Source of the DNA: Marininema mesophilum | GTDB lineage: Bacteria > Bacillota > Bacilli > Thermoactinomycetales > DSM-45169 | NCBI RefSeq assembly: GCF_900106775.1 | Contig: NZ_FNNQ01000016.1 | Span: forward strand, 4,610 to 68,609 | Direction: 5' to 3' | Length of the DNA stretch: 64,000 nucleotides | Part shown: positions 41,585-49,789 of the stretch, one piece after another | Layout: each line of letters begins with the position of its first letter | Numbering within the stretch: the first letter of the stretch is position 1 | The notes under the pieces: model-generated | Told to the model about the DNA's origin: nothing | Databases searched by the model: none | Seen by the model: only the letters and a program-made list of their open reading frames with translations | Made by a program: the position numbers and the translations under genes

Positions 41585-42298
41585 TTAATAAGTAAAGGGA
41601 AGGTGGGCGGTTGCTTGGCTAATGGCGTGATCGATGGCGACGAGTGGTTGTTTCAACATCTGACCATGTCCTGATGCAAGAAGGGAGGGTGTACATTCAC
41701 GAATATGACGTGCACTTTCCACTGCCTTCTCTTTATTCCATGTGGCAAGGGCTGGGAAGGGAAAGAGTGGCCGAAGTGTACCGGAGACAGCCATTCCACC
41801 CCGAGTATGAAAAGCATCTCCGACAATCATGGCATCATTGCGGGTATCGATAAAGGCCATGGAACCAGGTGTATGGCCCGGGGTAGCAATGGCGAGTAAA
41901 GAGCCAATACGTGTTCCTTCCTGTAAAAGGATGTCTGGTGTAGTTGTTAAGGTAGTGAACCCACCTTGGATGGGTGTTTTTGGCTCATCTTCATCCAGTG
42001 TGCGATCACCAGAGAGGAGACGGGCTTCTCGATGGGAGATATAGACTGGTGCGTGAGGGAGCGCTTTTTTTAGTGTATCAAGTGAACCAACGTGGTCTGA
42101 GTGGGCATGGGTTAAGCAGATCCGTAAAATTGATTTACCCATCTGTTTTGCTGCTTTGAGAATACCCTTTGCACTGTAAGGGAGTGCCGTATCGATCAGA
42201 GTCAAGCCATCCTCTTCTTCGACAAGATAACAGTTCACTGGGAATAGCCGAGGAAGAAAGGTTAGTTGAATCACAGACATCTCACGCTGGATACGCAT
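41585..42298 (-). CDS. Metallo-beta-lactamase-fold hydrolase
   Basis: 237 residues. Metal motif THAHSDH at 63-69, TPGHTPGS, VGDAFHTRGG and ASGHGQ give a complete two-metal site. Closest in style to general thioesterase/lactonase-like MBL proteins; substrate not identifiable. ATG with GGAGGG upstream. A stable hairpin (42327-42359) separates it from ptsG. Confidence 0.85.
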   Translation of the reverse strand: MRIQREMSVIQLTFLPRLFPVNCYLVEEEDGLTLIDTALPYSAKGILKAAKQMGKSILRICLTHAHSDHVGSLDTLKKALPHAPVYISHREARLLSGDRTLDEDEPKTPIQGGFTTLTTTPDILLQEGTRIGSLLAIATPGHTPGSMAFIDTRNDAMIVGDAFHTRGGMAVSGTLRPLFPFPALATWNKEKAVESARHIRECTPSLLASGHGQMLKQPLVAIDHAISQATAHLPFTY

Positions 42299-42326
42299 GG
42301 GTTACCCTCCATTTCAAGAATTAAAT

Positions 42327-42359
42327 AACAGGATTAGCTTTATTGAAACTAATCCTGTT
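42327..42359 (-). terminator. Second hairpin between ptsG and the MBL gene
   Basis: Eleven-pair stem AACAGGATTAG/CTAATCCTGTT, followed on the minus strand by ATTTAATT and on the plus by AGTTTTT. Likely backs up the ptsG terminator. Confidence 0.6.
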
Positions 42360-42378
42360 AGTTTTTGCAAGTATTACA

Positions 42379-42408
42379 TAAAAAAAGACCGGCAAATGCC
42401 GATCTTTT
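42379..42408 (-). terminator. Terminator of ptsG
   Basis: Minus-strand stem AAAAGATCGGC/GCCGGTCTTTT with four-base loop and a T tract. Confidence 0.88.
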
Positions 42409-42418
42409 GATTCCTTCT

Positions 42419-44368
42419 TTATGAGGATTGAATGGCAATAATCCCTGTCTCACCTTGTTGAATAGTGTCCCCTTCACGGAGAATTTCCAGCTTTTCTCCC
42501 TCAGTCATATTGGTAACCACAACCGGGGTGATTATCGACTTGGCTTTGTTTTTAATGATATCGAGGTCGACGGTGAGTAGCTTTTGCCCTTTCGTGACAT
42601 GGTCGTCCTGTTTCACAAAGAGTTCAAACCCTTCACCATCCAATTGGACGGTATCGATTCCCACATGGAGAAGGATTTCCATACCATTATCTGCTTGGAT
42701 TCCAATGGCATGTTTGGTGGGGAAGACATTCACGATTTTTCCATCCACTGGGGAGACGACTGTACCATCGGTAGGTTCAATGGCAAATCCATCCCCCATC
42801 ATCTTGCCAGCAAAAACTTCATCGGGGACATCGGAGATGGAGAGTATCTTTCCATTCATGGGAGCAGCGATTTCATCACGACCATCTGTAACCTTTACCA
42901 CAGGATCATCTCCTTTTGAACTCATTTTCACTTCTTGCGGAGATTCTCCACGCATAATGCTTTTCATCTGTTCTTTGAGGGCATCTGATTGGGTGCCGAA
43001 GATAGCTTGTACATTTGTACCGTATACCAAGACACCACTTGCGCCAAGGCGTTTTAAACGATCTTTATTTACCTTATCCGCATCATTTACTTGAATACGC
43101 AGACGTGTGATACAGGCATCCAATTTATCCAGGTTATCCTTTCCGCCAAAAGCATCGAGCACCTCATATGCGAGCCCATTCGAGGAGGTTTTTTTGTCGT
43201 CGTGATCTACCTCCTCCTCGGTATCATCCTCGCGACCAGGGGTTTTTAGATTAAATTTACGGATGGCGAAACGGAAACCGAAGTAGTAAATAACTGCAAA
43301 GGCAATACCTACTGGAATGATAAGTAAGGGACGTGTGTCCTGTTTAAAGAAGAGGAAATAATCGATGACCCCTCCGGAAAAGGTAAGCCCGGCTTTGACA
43401 CCAAGCAGATCCAACACCATAAAGGAGATCCCTGCAAAAACCGCATGAATCGCAAAAAGCACCGGAGCAACAAAGAGGAAGCTGAATTCGATGGGTTCAG
43501 TGATCCCGGTAAGAAAGCTGGTAAGAGCGGCAGAGAGCATGATACCACCGATAAGCTTTTTCTTCTCAGGACGTGCCTCCTGATAAATTGCCAATGCTGC
43601 AGCGGGGAGTCCAAACATCATGAAGGGAAATTTCCCGCCAAGGAAGGTACCCGCAGTTGGATCCCCAGCAAAGAAGCGTGCCTGATCTCCCTTTATGATG
43701 TCACCTGCGGCAGTTTTAAAGGTGCCCAATTCATACCAGAAGGGAGCATAAAAGATATGGTGTAGACCAAAGGGAATCAAGGATCGTTCGATTACGCCAA
43801 AGACAAAAGCAGCCAGGGCTGTATTTTGCTGAGTGACGACGACCGAGAAGGAATCGATGACGCCCTGGATAGGTGGCCATACATAGAAAAAGATAATACC
43901 AAGTAAAAAGGCCGTGATAGCGGTTACGATTGGGACAAACCGGCGTCCACTGAAAAAGCCAAGTACTTGGGGGAGTTCAATATTGTGAAACCGTCGATGT
44001 AGCATGGCAGCGACCCAGCCTATGAGAACACCACCAAATACTCCCATGTTAACGGTTTTAATACCAAGTACCATATCTGTCTTCACATCTGTTCCTTGAG
44101 CCAATATCCCCATGGTTTGCGACATGATCAAAAAGCCGATAACCGCAGCTACCCCTGCACTCCCTTCGTTGTCGGCTAGCCCTACCGCAACTCCGATAGC
44201 AAATATGAGTGCAAGATTTGCAAAAATGATTCCTCCGGCTTCTTTCATCAAGGGGATTTCGGCGGCATTACCAATCCCTAGCAATAGACCAGCAGCTGGT
44301 AAAATAGCCACTGGTAACATCAAAGAACGGCCGATCTGTTGTAGATTTCCAAAGGTTCGCTTCAACAA
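42419..44368 (-). CDS. ptsG: Glucose-specific PTS transporter EIICBA
   Basis: 649 residues in the order C-B-A. EIIC (about 1-385) is the membrane channel, starting GNLQQIGRSLMLPVAILPAAG, with GITEPIEFSFLF. EIIB follows with its phosphocysteine in KLDACITRLR. EIIA at the end has AAPMNGKILSISDVPDEVFAGKM and the phosphohistidine in LLHVGIDTV. Imports and phosphorylates glucose. TTG start with GGAGGAG six bases upstream. The leader has a CCCGTT/AACGGG hairpin near 44455-44480, but I cannot confirm a GlcT antiterminator site. Confidence 0.93.
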   Translation of the reverse strand: MLKRTFGNLQQIGRSLMLPVAILPAAGLLLGIGNAAEIPLMKEAGGIIFANLALIFAIGVAVGLADNEGSAGVAAVIGFLIMSQTMGILAQGTDVKTDMVLGIKTVNMGVFGGVLIGWVAAMLHRRFHNIELPQVLGFFSGRRFVPIVTAITAFLLGIIFFYVWPPIQGVIDSFSVVVTQQNTALAAFVFGVIERSLIPFGLHHIFYAPFWYELGTFKTAAGDIIKGDQARFFAGDPTAGTFLGGKFPFMMFGLPAAALAIYQEARPEKKKLIGGIMLSAALTSFLTGITEPIEFSFLFVAPVLFAIHAVFAGISFMVLDLLGVKAGLTFSGGVIDYFLFFKQDTRPLLIIPVGIAFAVIYYFGFRFAIRKFNLKTPGREDDTEEEVDHDDKKTSSNGLAYEVLDAFGGKDNLDKLDACITRLRIQVNDADKVNKDRLKRLGASGVLVYGTNVQAIFGTQSDALKEQMKSIMRGESPQEVKMSSKGDDPVVKVTDGRDEIAAPMNGKILSISDVPDEVFAGKMMGDGFAIEPTDGTVVSPVDGKIVNVFPTKHAIGIQADNGMEILLHVGIDTVQLDGEGFELFVKQDDHVTKGQKLLTVDLDIIKNKAKSIITPVVVTNMTEGEKLEILREGDTIQQGETGIIAIQSS

Positions 44369-44514
44369 GGTGATCTCCTCCTAGAGATGTAATGAAGAAG
44401 TGGTTAGGCAACGCCTCTGCTATCCTGCGGCGTACTTTAGATAGCGAGGAGTATATACCCGTTTTTTGTGTGGGAGGAACGGGAATAGAAAATAAAATAA
44501 CTAGTAAAATTTAA

Positions 44515-44814
44515 CTACCCCTTTAACCACCACATACCAACGGCGATGATGATACTAAAGCCGATCCCACTAGTCAAGAAGAGAATGGTAAGTTGTTGCC
44601 GTCGATCCAGATGCATAAAAGAGACCAACTGAATAAGAAACTGGATGAAAGCAAGGACGAGTATCAGCGCAAAGGTAACACGGGGAGAAAATCGTTCGAG
44701 GCTGACCAAGGCAAAAGAAACCGCAGTAAAGAGAAGCATCCAACCAAAGGAAATCAGATGTCTACCTGCTGTTTCTCGTGGACGATGTTGTTTATGTTGA
44801 TTAGATTGGGTCAC
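44515..44814 (-). CDS. Cytochrome c oxidase subunit IV (caa3 type), orphan
   Basis: 99 residues from GTG 44814 (AAAGGGGGAG upstream). Three membrane helices; FGWMLLFTAVSFALV, FALILVLAFIQFLIQLVSFMHL and the helix ending MWWL match the prokaryotic COX4 family. The Q-H-x-HR N-terminus is hydrophilic. The other oxidase subunits are not in the window, so the gene stands alone between ptsG and an arylamine acetyltransferase gene. It could replace or supplement the subunit in the main oxidase operon. Confidence 0.8.
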   Translation of the reverse strand: MTQSNQHKQHRPRETAGRHLISFGWMLLFTAVSFALVSLERFSPRVTFALILVLAFIQFLIQLVSFMHLDRRQQLTILFLTSGIGFSIIIAVGMWWLKG

Positions 44815-44890
44815 AAAATCTCCCCCTTTATTAAAAATCTCATTGTTTCGAGGATGTGCTCTAGCACCTGGAATTATGCAAGAGGAGAAA

Positions 44891-44925
44891 CTTAAAAGCC
44901 CAGGTGGATGACCTGGGCTTTTAAG
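44891..44925 (-). terminator. Terminator of the N-acetyltransferase gene
   Basis: Fifteen-pair perfect stem CTTAAAAGCCCAGGT and its complement, five-base loop. Confidence 0.88.
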
Positions 44926-44935
44926 AATCAACAGT

Positions 44936-45664
44936 TTAATAGTTCATGCGAAACCAGTATTGGATAATGTCTCGTCTCTTCTCAATGGAATTAATTGGTA
45001 TCTTTTGCACCTTACCTCGTTCTGTAATGGTAAAGTGATGATCAGAAACGGTAAGTCGTCCCCCGGGAGTAGCGATAGTACATAGGAATTTTTGCCGGAA
45101 AATCGAGGTTGGAGAGGTTTGCTGATGGATGCACATTCCTTCAAATTCCTCGAGCCGTCGTTCTTGCGTTGTAAAAAGATATTCTGGTAACCAACGTCGC
45201 CCTTTACGCTTTTCTAGAGCATAAATATTGGGATGAGTACGAAGCCGAATTCGGTACCAGCCACTAACATCCTTTCGCTTCGCACCAGAGATGGGGAGAG
45301 GATAGCGAAAGCTGTCTCCAAATCCAACATCCACTAGGTAGTCCTGATCTAACCGAACAAGAAGGGCCATATGGTCAGTTGATGTACGGACTCGTCCGGA
45401 AAGGAGTGAGACTTGATAGCCCAGTTCTTTGAGGAGATTAGCAAATGCACTATTTAACTCATAGCAGAAACCACCCCGTCGATGGTTAATGATCTTTTGA
45501 GCAATTTCGTCTGGGTGCAAGTGAATGGGCTTTCCCTCATGAATATCGATGTTTTCAAAGGGAACGGTGTAGAGGTGGTGTTGGATCAGTTTTGTGAGGG
45601 TAGGTAAGTCAGAAGACGTTACCCTTGGGGCGCCGATTCTGGCAAGATATGTTTTTGCGTCCAC
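44936..45664 (-). CDS. Arylamine N-acetyltransferase
   Basis: 242 residues. Catalytic triad visible: Cys67 in RRGGFCYELN, a histidine in TSTDHMALLV and an aspartate in YLVDVGFGD. VPFENIDIH is the conserved N-terminal stretch. Transfers acetyl groups from acetyl-CoA to arylamines or hydrazines; the natural substrate in Bacilli is unclear. GTG start, AAAGGAGG seven bases before. Confidence 0.93.
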   Translation of the reverse strand: MDAKTYLARIGAPRVTSSDLPTLTKLIQHHLYTVPFENIDIHEGKPIHLHPDEIAQKIINHRRGGFCYELNSAFANLLKELGYQVSLLSGRVRTSTDHMALLVRLDQDYLVDVGFGDSFRYPLPISGAKRKDVSGWYRIRLRTHPNIYALEKRKGRRWLPEYLFTTQERRLEEFEGMCIHQQTSPTSIFRQKFLCTIATPGGRLTVSDHHFTITERGKVQKIPINSIEKRRDIIQYWFRMNY

Positions 45665-45772
45665 GAGGGTGCCTCCTTTTTGTATGGTGTATTAGTATGG
45701 TTAGGATCCGTTTTGTAAAGTAGACGCAGGGTTTCCTGATAGGTTACAATTAAAATTGAAGGAGGGATTCCA

Positions 45773-46213
45773 ATGGCTCAGGATTTTTATATTCAACAGA
45801 TGCAAATGATGGTGCAACCCATGCGAGACGAATTAACTCAAATTGGTGTAAAGGAATTAACGACCCCTGAAGAAGTTACAGAAGCAATAGAAGGTGAAGG
45901 AGCTAAGGGATTGACCCTTGTAGTTGTTAACTCCGTATGTGGCTGTGCTGCTGGTTTGGCTCGTCCAGCTGTAGCTCACTCCTTGGAAGCTGAGAAAAAA
46001 CCAGATCATTTGTACACTGTTTTTGCAGGACAAGATCGTGAGGCGACTGAAAAAGCACGGGAATACTTTACAGGTTACCAGCCTTCCTCCCCTTCTTTTG
46101 CACTATTGAAAGAGGGACAATTGGTACACATGGTGCAACGCCATGAAATTGAAGGGCGTAGCTTGGAGGAAATTTCCGCTAACCTGACTAGTGCATACGA
46201 AAAATATTGCTAA
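45773..46213 (+). CDS. BrxA/BrxB-type bacilliredoxin
   Basis: 146 residues. The C56-G-C58 active site in VVNSVCGCAAGLARPA is the mark of this family, which removes bacillithiol from mixed disulfides on proteins after oxidative stress. An additional cysteine is the last residue. Its presence implies bacillithiol production. BrxA and BrxB cannot be told apart here. Good AAGGAGGG site. Confidence 0.93.
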   Translation: MAQDFYIQQMQMMVQPMRDELTQIGVKELTTPEEVTEAIEGEGAKGLTLVVVNSVCGCAAGLARPAVAHSLEAEKKPDHLYTVFAGQDREATEKAREYFTGYQPSSPSFALLKEGQLVHMVQRHEIEGRSLEEISANLTSAYEKYC

Positions 46214-46304
46214 TTTGTACAAATGATAGATCGACCGTCTTAACCTGCCAAAAATATTAACAAATGAGGCTGCGATTTCTTAAATATTTTTTAAGGAGGC
46301 CCCT

Positions 46305-46967
46305 ATGGCAGAAAGTTTGAATAACTTATTGGAAAAAGCAGAAGAAGTATCTGCTACAGAGTCTTTTGTACTACAAAACTCTCGTGCATTGAAAATTCAT
46401 GTGACCGACTCCGTATACTGTCGAGCGGGTAGTATGATCGCTTATCAAGGAGATATCTCCTTTACCAGTACATCAGGTGGGATCGGAAAATGGATTAAGA
46501 AGAAATTAACTGGTGAAGGCTTTCCACTGATGAAAGCAGAAGGAACCGGTGATCTTTTCTTAGCGGACAATGCCGCTGATGTAACCATCTTAAAATTGAA
46601 TGGAGAATCCTTATTTATAGAAGGACGCCATCTCCTTGCCTTTGAAAATACGATTGAGTGGAATATTTCTGTGCTGCGCGGTGCTGGAATTGCCTCAGGG
46701 GGCATGTTTACTTGTCAATTATCTGGACATGGTTATGTTGCCATCAGTTCACACGGTACCCCCATCGCGCTCGATTCCCCGGTCATAGTGGACCCCAACG
46801 CAGTCATTGGCTGGACGGATAATCTCTCTCCAAAAATGAAGACGGATATTAACTTAAAAACCCTAATCGGCAAGTCTTCGGGAGAAACCTTCCAACTTTC
46901 CTTTAACGGAGCAGGTAAAGTCCTTATTCAACCTGCTGAATTACATTCTTTCGGTAGTGAAGAGTAA
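46305..46967 (+). CDS. AIM24 family protein
   Basis: 220 residues. Beta-rich AIM24/TIGR00266 fold: VYCRAGSMIAYQGDISF, GEGFPLMKAEGTGDLFLA, FIEGRHLLAFENTIEWNIS and SGHGYVAISSHGTPIAL. Prokaryotic roles are unclear; the yeast homologue is mitochondrial. AAGGAGGC site. A composite terminator follows. Confidence 0.85.
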   Translation: MAESLNNLLEKAEEVSATESFVLQNSRALKIHVTDSVYCRAGSMIAYQGDISFTSTSGGIGKWIKKKLTGEGFPLMKAEGTGDLFLADNAADVTILKLNGESLFIEGRHLLAFENTIEWNISVLRGAGIASGGMFTCQLSGHGYVAISSHGTPIALDSPVIVDPNAVIGWTDNLSPKMKTDINLKTLIGKSSGETFQLSFNGAGKVLIQPAELHSFGSEE

Positions 46968-47000
46968 AATTCCAAAGGATATTGCGGCTTGCTAAAATAT

Positions 47001-47065
47001 AAAATACGAAGGCTTGAGAAATGATATGGATATCATTTAATCTCATCCCTTCGTATTTTATTTTT
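47001..47065 (+). terminator. Composite terminator after the AIM24 gene
   Basis: Outer stem AAAATACGAAGG/CCTTCGTATTTT enclosing an inner AAATGATAT/ATATCATTT stem, then ATTTTT. The remaining 240 bases up to the next gene show no gene. Confidence 0.85.
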
Positions 47066-47306
47066 AATTTGATGCCTGATACCAGCGGGATGGGCAACGC
47101 TCACACGTTACTATATCAAAACCTGTTGCTTATAACATCCCCTAAAAAGTAGGGATAAGAGACCCTTCAAAAATGGTTATTATAAAAAAAAGTGTCCTTT
47201 TATTTTGCTGAAAAACTTGATATATTTGAATTGTTATTGTTGTGATGAATCGACAGAGAATTTTCTGATCGGTAAATCATGCCAAGATATTGGAGGAGGC
47301 TAATCA

Positions 47307-48023
47307 ATGGTTCGTTTTTTTCGTGTTGGGATGTTGGCTCTGATGATGGTAGCTGTAGTGGGCTTGACTTTTGGAGTCAACGGAGCTTCAGCAAAGGATA
47401 CGAGTGCTTTTCGTAAGGTGACTAAAGGAAGTCCATCGGTGGAGTATGTAGTTAGCGGAAAGGCGAGCGTTTGGGAAGCTACCTATAGTTTTCGTGTGAA
47501 AGATGGAAGTAAAACAGTTAGCAAAGGGTTTGGAATAGCTTCCACGGGTGCACCAAACTGGGGGGATTTTAAGCAGGTTATCAAATTGCCCAAAAGCGCC
47601 TCTGCGTTAAAGAAGACCTTGAAGGTTGAGTTATACGAAGAGTCCGCGAAAGATGGTTCCGAGATAAATAAAATCGTTTTTCCTTTGAAAAAAGGAAAAT
47701 TTAGTGGGAAGAACATCTCCTTTAAAGATATATCGATTGCTGATCCGAAGGTAAAGTATTCATTTAAGGGAGAAGCTCAAGTATCAAAAGGTGTGTACCA
47801 CTATGTTATCGGTGATGGTCATGACTATGTAGCGGTAGGGAGCGGGAAGGCTTCTGCTGACGCACCGAAATGGGGCAAGTTCAGTAAAAGTGTGAGCATC
47901 CCACTGAGTGATGTCCCAGTCAATGGTACATTGATGTTGGAGTTGTATGAAAAAAGCCCTAAAGATGGTCAACCGATTCACGGTTATTTAACGCCCTTGG
48001 ATCAATTACCCTGGACGAAGTGA
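47307..48023 (+). CDS. Secreted protein with two Gmad2-like domains
   Basis: 238 residues with a signal peptide ending ASA near residue 29. Two homologous immunoglobulin-like modules of about 95 residues follow (about 40-128 and 138-232). Each has the pattern V-x-G-(K/E)-A-x-V, a Y-x-(F/V) strand, a G-x-A-S-(T/A)-x-A-P-(N/K)-W-G stretch and L-x-(V/L)-E-L-Y-E-x-(S)-x-K-D-G. This is the Gmad2 domain of Bacilli lipoproteins and spore-germination GerM. No lipobox; so freely secreted or wall-associated. Ribosome binding site GGAGGAGG. Confidence 0.82.
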   Translation: MVRFFRVGMLALMMVAVVGLTFGVNGASAKDTSAFRKVTKGSPSVEYVVSGKASVWEATYSFRVKDGSKTVSKGFGIASTGAPNWGDFKQVIKLPKSASALKKTLKVELYEESAKDGSEINKIVFPLKKGKFSGKNISFKDISIADPKVKYSFKGEAQVSKGVYHYVIGDGHDYVAVGSGKASADAPKWGKFSKSVSIPLSDVPVNGTLMLELYEKSPKDGQPIHGYLTPLDQLPWTK

Positions 48024-48042
48024 CAATTCGAATAGAAGTGCA

Positions 48043-48078
48043 AACAACACCCCGATCCAATTGGACCGGGGTGTTGTT
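48043..48078. terminator. Bidirectional terminator
   Basis: Stem AACAACACCCCG-TCC/GGA-CGGGGTGTTGTT with a 1x1 mismatch, between convergent genes. Confidence 0.85.
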
Positions 48079-48083
48079 TATAG

Positions 48084-48812
48084 TTACTTTTCAAAGAAAA
48101 ATTTCAACGCAATAGGCAAGTCTCGTTGCCAAAATCCCCAGGTGTGATCCCCTTCTTGCTCAGAGTACTCCACATCTGCATCTCTTTCCGAGAGAGCACG
48201 GTGAACCTCACGGTTACGGGCAAGTAGATCAAGGTTTCCTAAATGGGTAGGGACAGCCGTTTCCGACTTCCCGATCGTTTGATAGATCTCTAGGTAACCG
48301 AGGGAACCTGATTGGCCAATCTTATCCAAGGTTTGCTCTAAAAAAGCACCTGATTGGGAGAGGATGCGTTGGAATTTTTGCGGATATTGTAGTGCTAGAT
48401 GTAAAGAAACGGTGCCGCCAAGGGAAGAACCGCCAAGAACCCGCTCATCGGGGTGGGTAGAGACAGGGAAATTCTCTTCTACAGCAGGTATTAGCTCCTC
48501 TGCGAAAAATTGTAGGTATCTATCAAAGCGTTCGCCGATGGGAGCATACTCCGAGGTGCGCTTTGCTTTATCTACTGGAAGGGCAACTGCAACAAAGGGG
48601 TGAATCTCATTATCCAGGATCAGTTGATTTGCTTGGGTAGCTAGACGTCCCAAATTGAAGTAATCATCGCCATCCTGCAGATACAGAACAGGGTAGGATT
48701 CACTTTCATCGTGTTCTGGAGGGAGATAGACCTGAAAGGGTCTTGTTTCACCCAGGTGCTGGCTCTCCACTTCTCTTTTTAATATGGTTCGTTTTAGATA
48801 TCGCTTATCCAT
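48084..48812 (-). CDS. Enterochelin-esterase-like alpha/beta hydrolase
   Basis: 242 residues from ATG 48812. Catalytic serine in the elbow LGGSSLGGTVSLH, aspartate in the C-terminal third and histidine in EGDHTWGFW. YPVLYLQDGDDYF is the family's oxyanion stretch. Similar to Fes/IroE/YbbA esterases that hydrolyse siderophore esters, but no siderophore genes adjoin, so a general esterase is equally possible. Confidence 0.85.
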   Translation of the reverse strand: MDKRYLKRTILKREVESQHLGETRPFQVYLPPEHDESESYPVLYLQDGDDYFNLGRLATQANQLILDNEIHPFVAVALPVDKAKRTSEYAPIGERFDRYLQFFAEELIPAVEENFPVSTHPDERVLGGSSLGGTVSLHLALQYPQKFQRILSQSGAFLEQTLDKIGQSGSLGYLEIYQTIGKSETAVPTHLGNLDLLARNREVHRALSERDADVEYSEQEGDHTWGFWQRDLPIALKFFFEK

Positions 48813-48876
48813 CACCAGCACACCGTCCTTTTCTTTCTGTGTTCCTTATTGTACCCCATTCCATAGTCTAGTACTA

Positions 48877-49575
48877 CTATATCCAACCTCCTACGCAGCC
48901 CTTTGATGGCATAGAATAAATGGCTCCATGTTTTATATACCAAGCTCCTTTGGTGTCACTCCTTGTTAGAAGCTGAAATTGATCATCGATAATCGCCAAT
49001 CCACAATCGTCTTCTAAGGCGAGTCCTTCTGTCCCCATTTTTGAAAGGGAGAGAAAGGCCTGTCTTCGATCTGTTTGGTTAAAATGAGGACAAATAGTTG
49101 TAGGGATTATTCCCCAGCCCTCGCTAAGGATATATTCTCCCTCATGCTCATAATTTGAACGCAATCCCTTCTCAAACCAACATATGGCTCCTGCGCTGAT
49201 ACCAACGATGACTTTCCCTTTTTTCCACGCTTCCTGGATCAGTGAATCCACCCGATGTTTCTGCCAAAAGGCCAGCATCTTGATATAGTTACCCCCACCA
49301 AGGTAAAGTAAATCAGCGTCTAAGATCGTCTTCCGTAGCGAATATTCTCGATCAGCAATGTCAGAAGAGCGCAGTACTTCTGTATGACAACCCAATTTTG
49401 CGCCATATAGGTTATGAAAACTTGTGATATATTCTTCTTCATCCCCACTGGCTGTAGGAATAAACAAGGCGAGTGGGGATTTTTTATTCGTTAGTTTAAC
49501 AGCATAGGAATCGATTGCTTTGGTGCTGCCACTTTCCAACCATCCACCACCAATCAATATTAATTTCCTTTGCAT
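48877..49575 (-). CDS. Peptidase S51 family protein (dipeptidase E-like)
   Basis: 232 residues, class-I glutamine-amidotransferase-like fold. N-terminal LILIGGGW, LYLGGGNYIKM and the nucleophile elbow GISAGA with Ser127. A histidine in CPHFNQTDRR completes the likely dyad. Family enzymes cut Asp-X dipeptides or cyanophycin; the Bacilli branch (YgaJ-like) is uncharacterised. Own leader, single gene. Confidence 0.88.
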   Translation of the reverse strand: MQRKLILIGGGWLESGSTKAIDSYAVKLTNKKSPLALFIPTASGDEEEYITSFHNLYGAKLGCHTEVLRSSDIADREYSLRKTILDADLLYLGGGNYIKMLAFWQKHRVDSLIQEAWKKGKVIVGISAGAICWFEKGLRSNYEHEGEYILSEGWGIIPTTICPHFNQTDRRQAFLSLSKMGTEGLALEDDCGLAIIDDQFQLLTRSDTKGAWYIKHGAIYSMPSKGCVGGWI

Positions 49576-49720
49576 AGTTATTTCCTCCTCAATTGATTTA
49601 AATAAAATAAGTATACTATTTAATCAATATCATAGAATAGTAGGTTGAATAGCTAATGTGAAAAGAAGTAAGCTCATTACTGGAATCACGCTTATATAGG
49701 TTCTCGATCAGTGTAACGTT

Positions 49721-49749
49721 TTGACCTAAGCGAGTAGGCCAATTAAAAT
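49721..49749 (+). promoter_or_regulatory. Promoter of the acyl-CoA synthetase gene
   Basis: -35 TTGACC (49721-49726), 17-base spacer, -10 TAAAAT (49744-49749), about 40 bases before the start codon. Confidence 0.65.
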
Positions 49750-49789
49750 AGAAGAGGTAGATGAAACTTCAGTTAAACGGGGTGGGCCG

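Noticed and set aside
44400..44514. Possible GlcT-type antiterminator (RAT) site upstream of ptsG
   Set aside because: Only a CCCGTT/AACGGG hairpin without a T tract and no overlapping alternative stem could be made out.
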